Source: an uncultured Eubacteriales bacterium
Lineage (GTDB): Bacteria > Bacillota_I > Bacilli_A > RF39 > UBA660
DNA length: 33,289 nucleotides
NCBI GenBank assembly: GCA_900320505.1
Contig: ONSL01000008.1
Span: forward strand, 1 to 33,289
Reading direction: 5' to 3'
Shown: piece by piece, positions 1 to 7,419 of the stretch
Layout of the letters: the number at the start of each line of letters is the position of its first letter
Position numbering within the stretch: position 1 is the stretch's first letter
Notes under the pieces: generated by a model
The model's database searches: none
Seen by the model: the letters and a program-made list of their open reading frames with translations, nothing else
Told to the model about the DNA's origin: nothing
Translations under genes and position numbers: made by a program

Positions 1-1
1 T

Positions 2-226
2 ATGAGTGAATATTCAAGAATTCCAGAAGTAGTAGGCGAATACGATGCTGAAGAAGAAGCAAAATGGATGAAGAAATTAGATGAAAGACACGCCAAAGAG
101 GAACAGAATATTGCAATAGCAAAGAACATGCTCAAAGATAAATTAGATATTAAATTAATATCAAAGTACACTCGTCTAACAGAAGAAAAAATAAAAGATA
201 TAAGACTATATTTTATTAGCATTTGA
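2..226 (+). CDS. C-terminal part of an Rpn/PD-(D/E)XK nuclease-family 'transposase' (cut by window edge)
   Basis: Only the last ~74 codons are visible; the reading frame is open to the window edge, so the methionine at base 2 is probably internal. The visible part is a charged helical tail with EYDAEEEAKW followed by a region of the style IAKNMLKDKLDIKLISKYTRLTEEKIKDI. That pattern, 'IAKxML...xI..I...TgLt.EeI', is what I know from the C-terminus of the Rpn (recombination-promoting nuclease) / PD-(D/E)XK nuclease family transposase proteins. The catalytic domain would lie upstream and cannot be checked. It is separated from glmS by a terminator and a promoter, so it is not part of that operon. 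Confidence 0.55.
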   Translation: MSEYSRIPEVVGEYDAEEEAKWMKKLDERHAKEEQNIAIAKNMLKDKLDIKLISKYTRLTEEKIKDIRLYFISI

Positions 227-250
227 ACGTAAAGTTTAAATGCTTTTTTT
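218..250 (+). terminator. Intrinsic terminator overlapping the upstream stop codon
   Basis: Arms AGCATTTGAAC (218-228) and GTTTAAATGCT (234-244) pair over 11 bp with one G-U, leaving a 5-nt loop. They are followed by a T run to 250. The TGA stop (224-226) lies inside the 5' arm. The T run runs directly into the glmS -35 box. Confidence 0.8.
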
Positions 251-277
251 GACAATTTTTTTTCATTTTATTATAAT
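249..277 (+). promoter_or_regulatory. Sigma-A promoter for glmS
   Basis: Perfect -35 TTGACA (249-254), 17-nt spacer and perfect -10 TATAAT (272-277). Transcription should start near 284, giving a leader of ~185 nt that contains the glmS ribozyme. The first ~36 nt lie upstream of the predicted cleavage site. Confidence 0.85.
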
Positions 278-319
278 TATTTTAATAAAATAAATAAGAA
301 AGGTTGTAAATTTATTTTA

Positions 320-445
320 AGCGCCAGACTTTTAAAGTTAACGAGGTTAATAGTTATCGAATTATTCGGCGGATGCTATTACGGGAAATCGTAAGATTCA
401 TTACAAAAAATAAAATTAACATTATAACAAAAGATGAATCATAAT
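320..445 (+). ncRNA. glmS self-cleaving ribozyme/riboswitch (GlcN6P-responsive)
   Basis: The core is recognisable from the known family: cleavage site A320|G321 followed by GCGCCAGA, the P2 hairpin GACTT/AAGTT (326-338 region), ACGAGG, TTATCGAA, TTCGGCGGATGC, and a downstream P4 stem GATTCAT (395-401) with ATGAATC (434-440). P3 is unusually short, ACGG-GAAA-TCGT (381-392), a 4-bp stem capped by a GNRA tetraloop. In this family glucosamine-6-phosphate is the catalytic cofactor, and cleavage destabilises the glmS mRNA, giving feedback control. It sits directly upstream of glmS, as expected. A competing pairing of TTACAAAAAATA (400-411) with TATTTTTTGTGA just before the Shine-Dalgarno is also possible. 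Confidence 0.95.
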
Positions 446-468
446 ATTTTTTGTGATGGAGGAATTTT

Positions 469-2247
469 ATGTGTGGAATAATTGGATATAATGGAAAAGG
501 TAATGTAAAAAGTATTTTAATTGATGGGCTTAAAGCACTTGAATATAGAGGATATGATTCTGCTGGTATTGCACTTTCTTCAATTAATGATAAAGAAATA
601 ATTAAGAGTGTTGGTAGAGTTGCTAAGTTAGAGGAAAAGGTAAAAAATGAATCTAAACTTACTCCTAAGTTTGGAATTGCTCATACTAGATGGGCTACTA
701 ATGGTGCTTCAACACTTAATAATGCTCATCCTCATACAAATGGAAAAATAACACTTGTTCATAATGGTATTATTGAAAATAGTGATGTATTAAAGAATGA
801 TTTAATAAAAAAAGGTGTTAAATTTTATGGTGATACTGATAGTGAAGTAGTAGCTGCTCTTATTAATTATTATTTAGATGATAACGATATTGTTGATAGC
901 ATTAATAAAGCATTAAAAATGTTAAAAGGAAGTTATGCTCTTGTTATAATGATTGATGGTGATAACAATTTATATGCAGTTCGTAAGGATAGTCCTTTAA
1001 TAATTGGTTATAGTGATAACGGTTATTATGCTGTTAGTGATATAAGTGCTACATTAGGTAATGCTAAAAAGATTGTTTATCTTGATGTGAATGTTATTGC
1101 TAAATTTAATAGTGATACAATTACATATTATCGTGATTGTAAAGAGATAAAAGAAAAAGTAATAGATGTTTCTAATATTTCTTTTGAGTCTAGTAAAGAT
1201 GGTTATGAACATTTTATGCTGAAAGAGATTATGGAAGAGCCTAAGCTTGTTTCTAATTTTATAAACAAATATTTATATAGTGATAATTCTTTCTATGATA
1301 TTAGTAATTATAAAAGAATAGATATTGTTGCATGTGGTTCTGCAATGCATGCTGGTTTAACTAGTAAGTATTTAATCGAAAAATACGATAAAATAGAAGT
1401 AAATGTTTATATGGCAAGTGAATATAGGTATGAAGATAAGATATATTTAGATAAGGATAAGACTTTAATTATTCTTATATCTCAAAGTGGTGAGACTGCT
1501 GACACCATTGCTGCTTTAAGAGAAGCTAAAGAAAATGGTATTAAAACTTTAGGCATTGTTAATAGGGAAGGATCTACTATTGCAAGAGAAGCTGATTATG
1601 TTATTATGACAGAAGCTGGTGTTGAAACTGCAGTTGCTACTACTAAAGCATATATTATGCAAGTACTTGTTCTTTCTTTAATTGCGATTAAAACTTCTAT
1701 TAAATTAGGATTTAGTGATAAGAATTTACTTGATGAGTTTAAGAAGCTTCCTCATTTAATTGAAGCTGTTTTAAATAATAGTGATAATATAAAATCTATT
1801 GCATCAAAGATATATAATATTGATAATTGTTTCTTTATTGGAAGGCTTATTGATTATGCAATGTGTATGGAAGCATCTCTTAAGTTAAAGGAAGTTTCAT
1901 ATATTCATAGCGAGTGTTATGCTGCTGGAGAACTTAAGCATGGTACTATTTCTTTAATTGAAAAAGGAACTACAGTTTTTGCAATCATTACTGATAAGAG
2001 TGTTCTAGATAAGACTATTTCTAATTTGAAAGAGACACTTGCACGTGGTGCTAGAGGAATTGTTATAACATGCGATGATACTGATACTGATTTCGATTTG
2101 GAAATTAAAGTTCCTAATGCCCCATATTTTATAGAACCTATGGTATTAATCCCATCTTTACAACTTCTTTCATATTATGTTGCTAAGGAAAGAGGATGTG
2201 ATATCGATAAGCCTAGAAATCTTGCTAAAAGTGTTACAGTAGAGTAA
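469..2247 (+). CDS. glmS: Glutamine--fructose-6-phosphate aminotransferase (isomerizing)
   Basis: Makes glucosamine-6-phosphate from fructose-6-phosphate and glutamine, the first committed step to UDP-GlcNAc for the cell wall and surface glycans. It starts MCGIIGY, so Cys2 becomes the N-terminal nucleophile of the class II glutaminase domain after methionine removal; RWATNG and HNGIIEN loops follow. Two SIS domains come next, with SQSGETADT in the first and the typical C-terminus KPRNLAKSVTVE. At 592 aa it is about the normal length for the family. GGAGG (458-462) lies 6 nt before the ATG. Expression should be controlled by the ribozyme in its leader. The GtrA-family gene follows after 21 nt and is probably cotranscribed. 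Confidence 0.97.
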   Translation: MCGIIGYNGKGNVKSILIDGLKALEYRGYDSAGIALSSINDKEIIKSVGRVAKLEEKVKNESKLTPKFGIAHTRWATNGASTLNNAHPHTNGKITLVHNGIIENSDVLKNDLIKKGVKFYGDTDSEVVAALINYYLDDNDIVDSINKALKMLKGSYALVIMIDGDNNLYAVRKDSPLIIGYSDNGYYAVSDISATLGNAKKIVYLDVNVIAKFNSDTITYYRDCKEIKEKVIDVSNISFESSKDGYEHFMLKEIMEEPKLVSNFINKYLYSDNSFYDISNYKRIDIVACGSAMHAGLTSKYLIEKYDKIEVNVYMASEYRYEDKIYLDKDKTLIILISQSGETADTIAALREAKENGIKTLGIVNREGSTIAREADYVIMTEAGVETAVATTKAYIMQVLVLSLIAIKTSIKLGFSDKNLLDEFKKLPHLIEAVLNNSDNIKSIASKIYNIDNCFFIGRLIDYAMCMEASLKLKEVSYIHSECYAAGELKHGTISLIEKGTTVFAIITDKSVLDKTISNLKETLARGARGIVITCDDTDTDFDLEIKVPNAPYFIEPMVLIPSLQLLSYYVAKERGCDIDKPRNLAKSVTVE

Positions 2248-2268
2248 AATGTTATTGGAGGATTTTTT

Positions 2269-2721
2269 ATGAAAGATGATAAGACAAGTAAATTTGTAAA
2301 GGGTGTTTTGAAAAAACTACATATAAATACTAGTCCAAAGACGACTAACTTGTTAATTCAAATTTTCAAGTTTGTAATAGTTGGTGGTATTGCTACTTTG
2401 ATTGACTGGATAGTTTATTATATACTTTATAATTTCTTAAAAGTTAATCCATTAATTGCAAATATTTTATCTTTTTCAGTTTCTGTTATTTATAATTATA
2501 GTGCTAGTGTTAGATGGGTGTTTGATGTTAATAAGAATAAGAACAAGAAGAAAATGTTTGCAGAGTTTATGATATTTAGTGTAATTGGACTTATTATTAC
2601 AGAACTTCTTTTATATTTATTCATTAACATTTTATCTTTACATGCAATGCTTTCAAAAGTTATATCTACTTTAATTGTTATGGTATTTAACTTTGTAACT
2701 AGAAAGATGTTTTTGGAATAA
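2269..2721 (+). CDS. GtrA-family membrane protein
   Basis: A 150-aa protein with four predicted membrane segments (about residues 24-45, 52-72, 92-113 and 120-140). It carries family hallmarks FVIVGGIATLIDW, near residue 34, and NYSASVRWVF in the loop after TM2. GtrA proteins are thought to help move polyprenyl-linked sugars across the membrane or otherwise assist glycan decoration; the exact substrate is not deducible. It follows glmS by 21 nt with its own GGAGG and ends in a strong terminator, so glmS-gtrA looks like a two-gene operon linking amino-sugar supply with surface glycosylation. The operon link is seen; the functional link is inference. Confidence 0.85.
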   Translation: MKDDKTSKFVKGVLKKLHINTSPKTTNLLIQIFKFVIVGGIATLIDWIVYYILYNFLKVNPLIANILSFSVSVIYNYSASVRWVFDVNKNKNKKKMFAEFMIFSVIGLIITELLLYLFINILSLHAMLSKVISTLIVMVFNFVTRKMFLE

Positions 2722-2757
2722 AAAAGATTAGGTTATTTTATATAGCCTAATCTTTTT
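2721..2757. terminator. Bidirectional terminator between convergent genes
   Basis: Perfect 12-bp arms AAAAAGATTAGG (2721-2732) and CCTAATCTTTTT (2746-2757) give a T tail on both strands. The final A of the gtrA stop and the last codons of the minus-strand lipoprotein gene lie in or next to the stem, so one hairpin serves both genes. Confidence 0.85.
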
Positions 2758-3137
2758 AATTCTTTTGTTAATTTTGATTTACTAACTGTTCCAACAAGTC
2801 TACTTGATAAAACTTCTTTTCCATCTTTAAAGAACATTGTTGTTGGTGTTCCTTCAAATTCATATTCTTTATCAAACTTATTATAGTCTTTTTCACTTAC
2901 ATAAGTTATGTTTAGGTTGTAAGCTTTTAATTTATTATCTTTTAATACTTCGTCTATTACTGGTTTATATTCTTCACAGTGACTGCATCCATCTTGTGAT
3001 ACTTCCATTATAAATGTGTCTTTATTTTTAATTTTATCTTCTAAATCACTATATGTTATTCTTTCCATATTATTTTTACATCCCGTTAATAGAAGTAAAC
3101 TTATAACTACTAATAATACTTTTAATGTCTTTTTCAT
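2733..3137 (-). CDS. Thioredoxin-fold lipoprotein (CxxC, extracytoplasmic)
   Basis: Residues 1-20 form a lipoprotein signal peptide with lipobox LLTGC and lipidated Cys20. The mature part is thioredoxin-like: active-site CSHC at residues 51-54, and a GTPT motif that would supply the cis-proline near residue 97, followed by MFFKDGKEV. At 134 aa it is a single compact domain. Such membrane-anchored thiol-disulfide oxidoreductases act outside the cytoplasmic membrane, on disulfide formation, isomerisation or reduction. It has its own promoter and stands alone on the minus strand, divergent from the pilus operon that encodes a very cysteine-rich secreted protein. A role in folding that protein is plausible but unproven. 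GAGGT precedes the ATG by about 7 nt. Confidence 0.85.
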   Translation of the reverse strand: MKKTLKVLLVVISLLLLTGCKNNMERITYSDLEDKIKNKDTFIMEVSQDGCSHCEEYKPVIDEVLKDNKLKAYNLNITYVSEKDYNKFDKEYEFEGTPTTMFFKDGKEVLSSRLVGTVSKSKLTKELKRLGYIK

Positions 3138-3161
3138 TATTACTACCTCATTTCATGAAAA

Positions 3162-3191
3162 ATTATAACATATCTCTATTTTTTATGTAAA
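3162..3191 (-). promoter_or_regulatory. Promoter of the thioredoxin-like lipoprotein gene
   Basis: On the minus strand: -35 TTTACA (3191-3186), 18-nt spacer, -10 TATAAT (3167-3162) preceded by TG one base away (extended -10). It fires away from the pilus operon within the same ~130-bp intergenic region. Confidence 0.65.
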
Positions 3192-3212
3192 GAATTATCT
3201 ATTAAATAATTA

Positions 3213-3242
3213 TTGCACTTAATACTATTTTTGGTTTATAAT
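3213..3242 (+). promoter_or_regulatory. Promoter of the main Tad-like operon
   Basis: -10 TATAAT (3237-3242) with a weak -35 TTGCAC (3213-3218), spacing 18 nt. An AGAGGGG ribosome site (3252-3258) lies ahead of the ATG at 3268. No other convincing promoter is seen before the terminator at 16098, so this one probably drives the nine-gene operon. Confidence 0.5.
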
Positions 3243-3267
3243 TATTTCAGAGTAGAGGGGAATAGTT

Positions 3268-4830
3268 ATGATATTTAGGAAACCTTATGCCTTTTTAATG
3301 AAAAACTTTAGAAAAATACATATTGCACTTCTTGCATGTATTGTTTTTATATATTTTAAACTTCTTGATATTTTAGCTTTTGTAAATGATTTTATTGCTT
3401 ATGAATCATATGATGCTGGAATGGAATCTTTTAGTAGTAAGGTTGGTGTACTTTTCTATTTAGCAGTTTTATTTGTAATAGTTGTTTCTATGGCACTTAT
3501 AGTTTTACTTTTAAGAAAGAAAAAACCTTGGAAAATATATATAGTTTATGTTTTTGTTCTTGTTCTTGCTTTAGTTGGTGTTAGTGGTGCTTCTAATTAT
3601 TTTAGCAACTACACAGCTCTTTCAGAACTTAGTGGAATAATTGGATATAGGGATATTATTAATATGTGTCATTATTTAATGTATCCTATTATGATTTTAT
3701 TACTTGTTAGAATTCTTGGTATTGATGTTAAAAAGTTTGCTTTCGAAAAAGACAAAGAGTTTATGGAACTTTCTGAAGATGATAGAGCAGAATTTGAAGT
3801 TAGTTTCAATTTTGATAAAAGAAGTATTAGAAGAGTATTTAATAGAACTATTCGTAATATAAAGTACTTCTATTTTGAACATAGACTTATATGCAATGTT
3901 GCTATTACAATACTTGTAGTTATAATTGCTTATAATATTGTTACGTTTGCAATTAGTCATAGATCTTATAAGCAGGGCGATAATTTTAATGCAGGGCTTT
4001 ATAATATTTCTGTTAAAGAAGCATATGTTACTGATAAAGATTATAGAGGAGATAAAGTTGAGAAAGGATATAAGTTTGTTATTATAGGTGTTGATATTTT
4101 AAATAGATCAAATGAAGATGTTGCTCCTAATTTTGATAGATTTCATATGATGAATAAGTCTTCTGAAAAAATTTATTCTACATATTACAATTCATATTTT
4201 AGTGATATTGGTAAGGGTGTTGATAATAATACTACTATTCCATCTGGTAAAAAGAGAAGGGTTTATTTAATATTTAAAGAGAATGAAAAGTTAAATAATA
4301 ATAAGTTTGTTCTTTATTATCAGGAATTTGGTGCTATTACTATTTTAAGAAAAATTAAACTTAATATTACTGATTTAAGTACTATTAAAAATATGGGAAG
4401 TTATGTTATTTCTAAAAATATTAAATTTAAAGAAATGGATGGTAGTACAAAAGAAGTTACACTTCTTACTGCAGATATAGGTGATGCATTTAATTATAGT
4501 AGATATTATTGCTCGTCTCCTGATACATGTGATGTAAATGTTGAAACTGTTAATTACAAAAAGGGTAAAATACTTAGGATAACTTTTGCTGGAAGTGATT
4601 TTGAAGGAGAAGACTTTATTGACTTTTTAGAGCGTTATGCTAAAATTAAGTATAGAGTAGGAAATGGTAAGAAAGCTAAATATAAATATAGTGATTTAAA
4701 GAATGCACTTTCTGTTAATAATGATGGTAAAGAGGTATTTATAAGACTTTCTAAAGATGAGGCTTCAAGTAAAGATTTAGATATTGTTTGTACTTTGAGA
4801 AATAAAAGATATGTTATTGATATAAGGTAA
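3268..4830 (+). CDS. Membrane protein with extracellular DUF4352-like domain (unknown function)
   Basis: First gene of the Tad-like operon. The 520-aa protein has four predicted N-terminal membrane segments (about residues 18-38, 60-84, 90-108, 130-148), a charged cytoplasmic stretch, and a fifth segment near 205-226. A long C-terminal region follows that would be outside. Residues ~240-350 (NISVKEAYV...KGYKFVIIGVDILN...) look like a DUF4352/Telomeric-repeat-like beta sandwich, in which a regulated or ligand-free Ig-like fold is common in Firmicute lipoproteins. The remainder contains CSSPDTC and no motif I recognise. It could be a membrane platform or sensor specific to this appendage. The gene ends directly before the next one, with the SD of that gene overlapping its stop codon. 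Confidence 0.6.
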   Translation: MIFRKPYAFLMKNFRKIHIALLACIVFIYFKLLDILAFVNDFIAYESYDAGMESFSSKVGVLFYLAVLFVIVVSMALIVLLLRKKKPWKIYIVYVFVLVLALVGVSGASNYFSNYTALSELSGIIGYRDIINMCHYLMYPIMILLLVRILGIDVKKFAFEKDKEFMELSEDDRAEFEVSFNFDKRSIRRVFNRTIRNIKYFYFEHRLICNVAITILVVIIAYNIVTFAISHRSYKQGDNFNAGLYNISVKEAYVTDKDYRGDKVEKGYKFVIIGVDILNRSNEDVAPNFDRFHMMNKSSEKIYSTYYNSYFSDIGKGVDNNTTIPSGKKRRVYLIFKENEKLNNNKFVLYYQEFGAITILRKIKLNITDLSTIKNMGSYVISKNIKFKEMDGSTKEVTLLTADIGDAFNYSRYYCSSPDTCDVNVETVNYKKGKILRITFAGSDFEGEDFIDFLERYAKIKYRVGNGKKAKYKYSDLKNALSVNNDGKEVFIRLSKDEASSKDLDIVCTLRNKRYVIDIR

Positions 4831-4840
4831 GGTGAATGTT

Positions 4841-6592
4841 ATGAAAAAGAATAATGTTAAGGGATCTGTTATAAAAATACTTGTTGTAGCTTTTGTAATT
4901 TTAGTTGTTTATTTATTATTTATTTGGCCACTTATTAAATTCAATCAAAATGAAGATGCTCTTTTAAATGGTGCTAAAAGATATTATGAACTTAATAGTC
5001 AACTTTTGCCTAGAGAGGGTGAAGTTAAAACTTTAGTTGGTGTTAAGCTTCTTGATGAAACATATGTTGATGATTTAAGAACTGCTTATAATGGTGATTC
5101 TTGTGATTTAAGACATAGTTTTGTTAAGGTAACAAGAAAAGAAGGAAATTATTCTTATTATGTTTATTTAAAATGTGGTATGTTTTCTTCAAATATTGAT
5201 CATACTGGACCTGTTATAAATCTAAATGGTAGTGATACTTTAAATGTTGAAAGAAATACTAAATTTAAAGATCCTGGTGTTAAAAGTGTTATTGATAATA
5301 CTGATGGTACGATGAAAACAAGTGAGGTTGATGTTAGAGGTAATGTTGATACATCAAAGAATGGTACTTATACTCTTACTTATACTGCTAGTGATTCTCT
5401 TGAAAATACAACTACTGTTGCAAGAAAAGTTATAGTTTCTCAAAATCTTTCTAGGACTGTTGAAAAAGATACTGATAGTGATAATGTCTATAAAGATGGT
5501 AGTAAGTCAAAATATGTTAAATTTAGTGGACAACTTTATAGGATTTATGGACTTGATGATGATGGAAATACTAAGATTGTTGCAACTGAGGATGTAGGAC
5601 ACTCTGATTTCAATTCTTTAAAAGATTATTTAAATGCTTTTTATGATACTTTGGATAGTAGTAGTAAGAAGCTAGTTGTTACTAATTATAATTTCTGCTC
5701 ATCTACTGTTTCTTCTAAATATAAAGATAGTGTAAAAACATGTAATAAGAAGAAATTTATTGGAAATGCTGGACTTTTGTCAATAAATGAGTATAATATA
5801 GCTTCAAAGGAGGGGGATGGTTTTCTTTATCCTGATACTATTAACTGGACAAGCAATAGTTTAAATAGCAAGAAGGCATGGACCGTTAGAGAATTTTTCT
5901 TTGGACAAGATAGTAAATATCTTGATTATAATAAAAATTATAATTTTGGCATAAGACCTGTACTTGTTATAAAGAAAAATACTAAAGTTATGTCTGGCAG
6001 TGGTACTGCAGCAGATCCATATATTATTGATAACTTTAAATCATTACGTGGTGGAACTAGTGTTAGCAAGTTAAGAGCAGGTGAGTACATTACTTATGGA
6101 AAGCAATTATTTAGAGTTTCAAGTTCAAAAAGTGGAGTCAAGGTTATATCTAATAATGTTTATGTAATAAATAATGATTTAAAAGATACTACATATAGTC
6201 CAACAAAAACAGGAACAATTGGTTATTTGATTGAAAATGAAATATCAAAACAAATAAGGGTAAAAATATTTGTAAAACATAAAATTGTTGTTCCTATATA
6301 TAGTGGATATGCTACTTATAATGGTAAAACTATTAGTTCAAAAAGTTTTAATGTTAAATTTAGTGCACCATCTATGTATGATTTATATTCTGCTTCTTAT
6401 AATCCAACATGGTATATAGAGTCAAGTAAGAAATATAATGCATACTTTAGTAGCAACAATGGAACAATTTATTACAGTAAACTTGGAACTGTTACACCTT
6501 CTACTACTAAGATTGCTGGATACTTGAGAAGTGATGCAACCGTTGTTAGTGGAACTGGTACAGAAAATGATCCATATAATATAAGTTATTAG
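4841..6592 (+). CDS. Pilin-like surface stalk protein with Ig-like (DUF5011-type) domain and duplicated C-terminal module
   Basis: 583 aa from the ATG at 4841, which has AAGGTG 6 nt upstream; an in-frame GTG at 4832 lies within the ribosome site and is less likely. Residues 8-32 form one membrane helix. The next ~85 residues (NGAKRYYELN, LPREGEV, YVYLKCG) have the layout of pseudopilin-like heads from gut Firmicutes. Residues ~119-202 (DHTGPVINLNG...DPGV...YTLTYTASD) are a DUF5011/bacterial Ig-like domain. Two related modules follow, beginning KYVKFSGQLYRIYG and EYITYGKQLFRVSS, each ending in a motif 'SGxGTxxDPYxI' (near residues 384-397 and 567-580). It is probably an exposed structural or adhesive component; function is inferred from architecture and operon context. 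The sortase gene follows after 20 nt. Confidence 0.6.
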   Translation: MKKNNVKGSVIKILVVAFVILVVYLLFIWPLIKFNQNEDALLNGAKRYYELNSQLLPREGEVKTLVGVKLLDETYVDDLRTAYNGDSCDLRHSFVKVTRKEGNYSYYVYLKCGMFSSNIDHTGPVINLNGSDTLNVERNTKFKDPGVKSVIDNTDGTMKTSEVDVRGNVDTSKNGTYTLTYTASDSLENTTTVARKVIVSQNLSRTVEKDTDSDNVYKDGSKSKYVKFSGQLYRIYGLDDDGNTKIVATEDVGHSDFNSLKDYLNAFYDTLDSSSKKLVVTNYNFCSSTVSSKYKDSVKTCNKKKFIGNAGLLSINEYNIASKEGDGFLYPDTINWTSNSLNSKKAWTVREFFFGQDSKYLDYNKNYNFGIRPVLVIKKNTKVMSGSGTAADPYIIDNFKSLRGGTSVSKLRAGEYITYGKQLFRVSSSKSGVKVISNNVYVINNDLKDTTYSPTKTGTIGYLIENEISKQIRVKIFVKHKIVVPIYSGYATYNGKTISSKSFNVKFSAPSMYDLYSASYNPTWYIESSKKYNAYFSSNNGTIYYSKLGTVTPSTTKIAGYLRSDATVVSGTGTENDPYNISY

Positions 6593-6612
6593 TATAGGAT
6601 AGAGGAGTAATA

Positions 6613-7419
6613 ATGAATAAGAAGGTAAAGAAAGCTAAATCTAATAAGATTAAACTTACTAAGAAAATTATATTTCTACTTCTTTTATTACTTCTCATTT
6701 TGCTTGCTATAATATTAAATGGAAATAAGATTAAAAATAAACTTATTCCCGTTTATACTTTACAAGATAGGACAAGTAATGTTGAGAAGTATAAAAAGAA
6801 ATATAAAAATTCCAATGTTATTGGTTGGATTAAGGTACAAGGTACAAATATTGATATACCTATAATTAATTATACTCAAGCAGGAAAAATTGATAATTAT
6901 GCTTGGATGTATGATGATATAGATAGTCTAAAAGATTATATGCCTATTTTTGGTCATAATATTAGAAATGTTGCAACACCACCTGCTATTGGAAAAAACT
7001 ATATGAATAGATTTGAACAACTGATGAGTTTTGTATATAGTGATTTTGCAGATGAAAATAAATATATCCAGTTAACAATTAATGGTAAGAATTATTTGTA
7101 TCAGATATATGGTGTTTCTATTATAGATAATACAGATATTGATACTAGGTATTCTGATATAAATGATAAAAATAAAGATGATTATATAAAAGAATCAATA
7201 AATAATAGTTTGTACAAATATAATGTTAAGGTTTCTAATAATGATTATTTAATTTCATTAATTACTTGTACCAGACTATATGGTCGAACAGATTATAGTA
7301 TAAAAGTAGATGGAAAGCTTGTAAAAAATAGCAATAAAGGGTATAATTATGATATGCATGAGAAAAAGAACTATAAAGAAATCAAAAAAATATTAGAAGG
7401 AGATGGCGAAGATGTCTAA
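6613..7419 (+). CDS. Class B sortase
   Basis: A 268-aa protein with an N-terminal membrane anchor (residues ~18-40), so the catalytic domain faces outward. Class B features are WIKVQGTNIDIPIINY, the long YDDIDSLKDYMPIFGHN segment with catalytic His115, and LITCTRLYGRTDY carrying the nucleophile Cys219 and probable Arg225. Sortases cut a sorting motif and join the protein to the cell wall or to another pilin subunit. No LPXTG- or NPQTN-type signal with a C-terminal hydrophobic anchor is visible in the neighbouring secreted proteins, so its substrate is unclear. It overlaps the next gene by 8 nt, and GAGGAG precedes its ATG, so it is a full member of the Tad-like operon. Confidence 0.85.
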   Translation: MNKKVKKAKSNKIKLTKKIIFLLLLLLLILLAIILNGNKIKNKLIPVYTLQDRTSNVEKYKKKYKNSNVIGWIKVQGTNIDIPIINYTQAGKIDNYAWMYDDIDSLKDYMPIFGHNIRNVATPPAIGKNYMNRFEQLMSFVYSDFADENKYIQLTINGKNYLYQIYGVSIIDNTDIDTRYSDINDKNKDDYIKESINNSLYKYNVKVSNNDYLISLITCTRLYGRTDYSIKVDGKLVKNSNKGYNYDMHEKKNYKEIKKILEGDGEDV

